The position numbers were made by a program, and so were the translations under genes. The notes beneath the pieces were generated by a model. The model saw only the letters and a program-made list of their open reading frames with translations. It ran no database searches and was not told the origin of the DNA. From Argentina anserina (Eukaryota; Streptophyta; Magnoliopsida; Rosales; Rosaceae), in assembly GCF_933775445.1 (NCBI RefSeq), contig NC_065878.1, forward strand, positions 10,365,395 to 10,429,394: a stretch of DNA of 64,000 nt, read 5' to 3'. Positions 62,503-64,000 of this stretch are shown here, piece by piece. Each line of letters begins with the position of its first letter. Positions within the stretch are counted from its first letter, which is position 1.

Positions 62503-63190
62503 GAAATAAAAGCTATGACAAAATTTTAATTTTGAGATTATCTTCCACAACCTTCGGCATTGGAGGTGTTACTGAGCAAGGTGGACGTTGGAATGAGAGG
62601 TCTACAAGCCTGGGGAGAAAGCGGTTTTGTTACTGATCAAATGGGATAGAGAGCGAGTTTTTTTTTTTTGGAACTGGAGCGAGGGTACCTTGATTACATA
62701 AATCACAAAGTTTTGAAATGGGCAAATTATAAAAAAAAAATATTATCTTCAAACTTATATTAAAAAAATGTCATTATTTATGAATTAATTATTAAAATAT
62801 CATCATTTGAGTGAAAATTAGAATAATGTCAACAAATTAGAAAACAAATCATTGTAAAAAGATTTTTTGGACTGTTTTACCCTTTTTCACTTTTTTTTTT
62901 CTAATTTCAGCCATAACTTTCCCGTCCGGTAATAAATTTTGACAAAATTGGTATCATTAGAAAAATCTCGCTCTCATTTTTCATTAGATATACTACCCAC
63001 TCCGAATCGACTAACCGTACAAGGCGCAACAACCATCGCAGGGTTGCCGCCATTGATGGCGGTGCTCTCCATGCAATTACAGCGAAACCAAAAGCTCAAG
63101 GTTCTCTAGTTCTAGCTATTCTCTTCATTTTAAGCATACTTATACCAATCTCATTTGAATTTTAATAAAATTTCGAATATTTCCATATTT
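62010..63190. other. MYB upstream region and AT-rich spacer
   Basis: It includes a long TA dinucleotide run at about 62449-62497. No gene is recognised. Confidence 0.6.
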
Positions 63191-63195
63191 CCTCT

Positions 63196-64000
63196 CGGCA
63201 TGTCACACCTACTGTCACAACCACTGTCACATACACTGTCACATTACCTCTTACACTAACTATCACACATATTGTCACAACCTACTGTCACAACCACTGT
63301 CACATTACCTCTTACACTAACTATCACACATATTTTCACAACCGCTGTCACAGACACTGTCACACTACTTCTTACACTAAATGTCACAACCGCTATCACA
63401 CCCACTGTCACATAAGCTATCACACTATCTATTTACACTAACTGTCACACCCATTGTCACAACCTCTGTCACAACCATTATCACACTACTTATTACACTA
63501 ACTGTCACACCTCCTGCCACAACCACTGTTACACACATTGCCCCTGTCACAACCTCTATCACACTACTTGTCACAACCCCTGTTACAACTTCTATCACAC
63601 TACCTGTCACAACCACTATCACACCACCAATATCACACTACATGTCACAACACCTGTCACAACTCACAAACCCTGTCACAACCCCTATCACACTATATAC
63701 ATGTCACAACCACTGTCTCACTACTTATTACAACCACTGTCACAGTCACACCTCATGTCACAACATTTTATGTGACTGTTGTGACTAGAAGAAGAAGAAG
63801 AAGAAGAATTAGAAATAACGTACCTTTGTTTATTATTATGTGATTTTAAAATTCTTAAATAAACTCATACAATCCAAATATCGACATTAATGTGATGTAT
63901 TACATTGCCTATCATAATAGTTATTACATTGTCTATCACACTTTTTATCACACTACCTGTCACAATATCCTTTGAATTTTAACATAATTTTGCCTATTTA
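63196..64000. repeat. Large degenerate CTGTCACA-type repeat field
   Basis: From 63196 to about 63775 a 10-12-bp word of the type ACTGTCACAACC or ACTATCACACTA repeats almost without break, with higher-order doubling (63210-63280 resembles 63280-63350). A GAA/AGA triplet run follows at about 63787-63808, and weaker repeats resume at 63900 to the edge. The long plus-strand frame (63381-63788, Thr/Val/Ser/His-rich) is a by-product of the repeat. Confidence 0.85.

Noticed and set aside
63381..63843. Thr/Val/Ser/His-rich ORFs of 135 and 101 codons at the right edge
   Set aside because: They arise from translation of the CTGTCACA repeat; both strands and several frames are open for the same reason.

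Overview
The window is plant nuclear DNA. It is AT-rich, its genes have many introns, several coding regions have untranslated leaders rich in CT/GA repeats, and it holds class I and class II transposon remains. The protein matches are all to land-plant families. The gene content fits a eudicot, probably a rosid, but I cannot name the species from sequence alone. Gene structures below were built by hand from GT/AG splice sites, reading-frame continuity and remembered family alignments; there is no transcript support.

Left part (1-24.3 kb). The 5' portion of an ALG12-type mannosyltransferase gene runs off the left edge on the minus strand. It is followed by a degraded hAT element and then by a complete 17-exon gene for an ALC1/CHR10-type SNF2 remodeller with a C-terminal macro-like domain (5387-12558). 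Next come a hAT miniature element, an intronless P-class PPR gene (13754-15895), a broken type III polyketide synthase of the LAP6/PKSA kind (about 16615-17095), two more hAT-type elements with 8-bp target duplications, and an 8-exon alpha/beta-hydrolase gene (19868-24269). From memory, the PPR, LAP6 and ALG12 genes are close neighbours on Arabidopsis chromosome 1, while CHR10 and this hydrolase are adjacent on chromosome 2. The block therefore looks like an unfractionated ancestral neighbourhood.

Middle part (24.9-33.1 kb) is retroelement territory. It has a 2.7-kb solo-LTR-like element with 5-bp target duplication ATTAG. It also has a 5.36-kb Ty1/copia element with both LTRs and target duplication CAATT. 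This copia element has decayed gag and integrase, no visible reverse transcriptase, and a second solo LTR nested inside it.

Right-centre (33.9-48 kb) holds two complete genes transcribed toward each other: HUB2/BRE1-like RING E3 ligase (19 exons, 33923-42346, plus strand) and the autophagy E2-like enzyme ATG3 (9 exons, 44137-47967, minus strand). A possible RNase H-like relic lies between them.

Right part (48-64 kb) is mostly repeats: a possible DNA transposon at 50.1 kb, several tandem duplications, and two more copies of the hAT family first seen at 1.4 kb. One copy carries a Mutator-like MITE (9-bp target duplication) and a hAT MITE (8-bp target duplication) nested inside. A two-exon R2R3-MYB gene (60944-61976, minus strand) and a long degenerate CTGTCACA-type repeat field close the window.

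The genes are independent housekeeping or regulatory loci, not a cluster. I found no convincing new system. The items most worth following are the dead LAP6 copy beside its PPR neighbour, the 8-nt micro-exon inside the remodeller's ATP-binding motif, the nested transposon stack, and the MYB with an altered bHLH-contact motif and a missing second intron.
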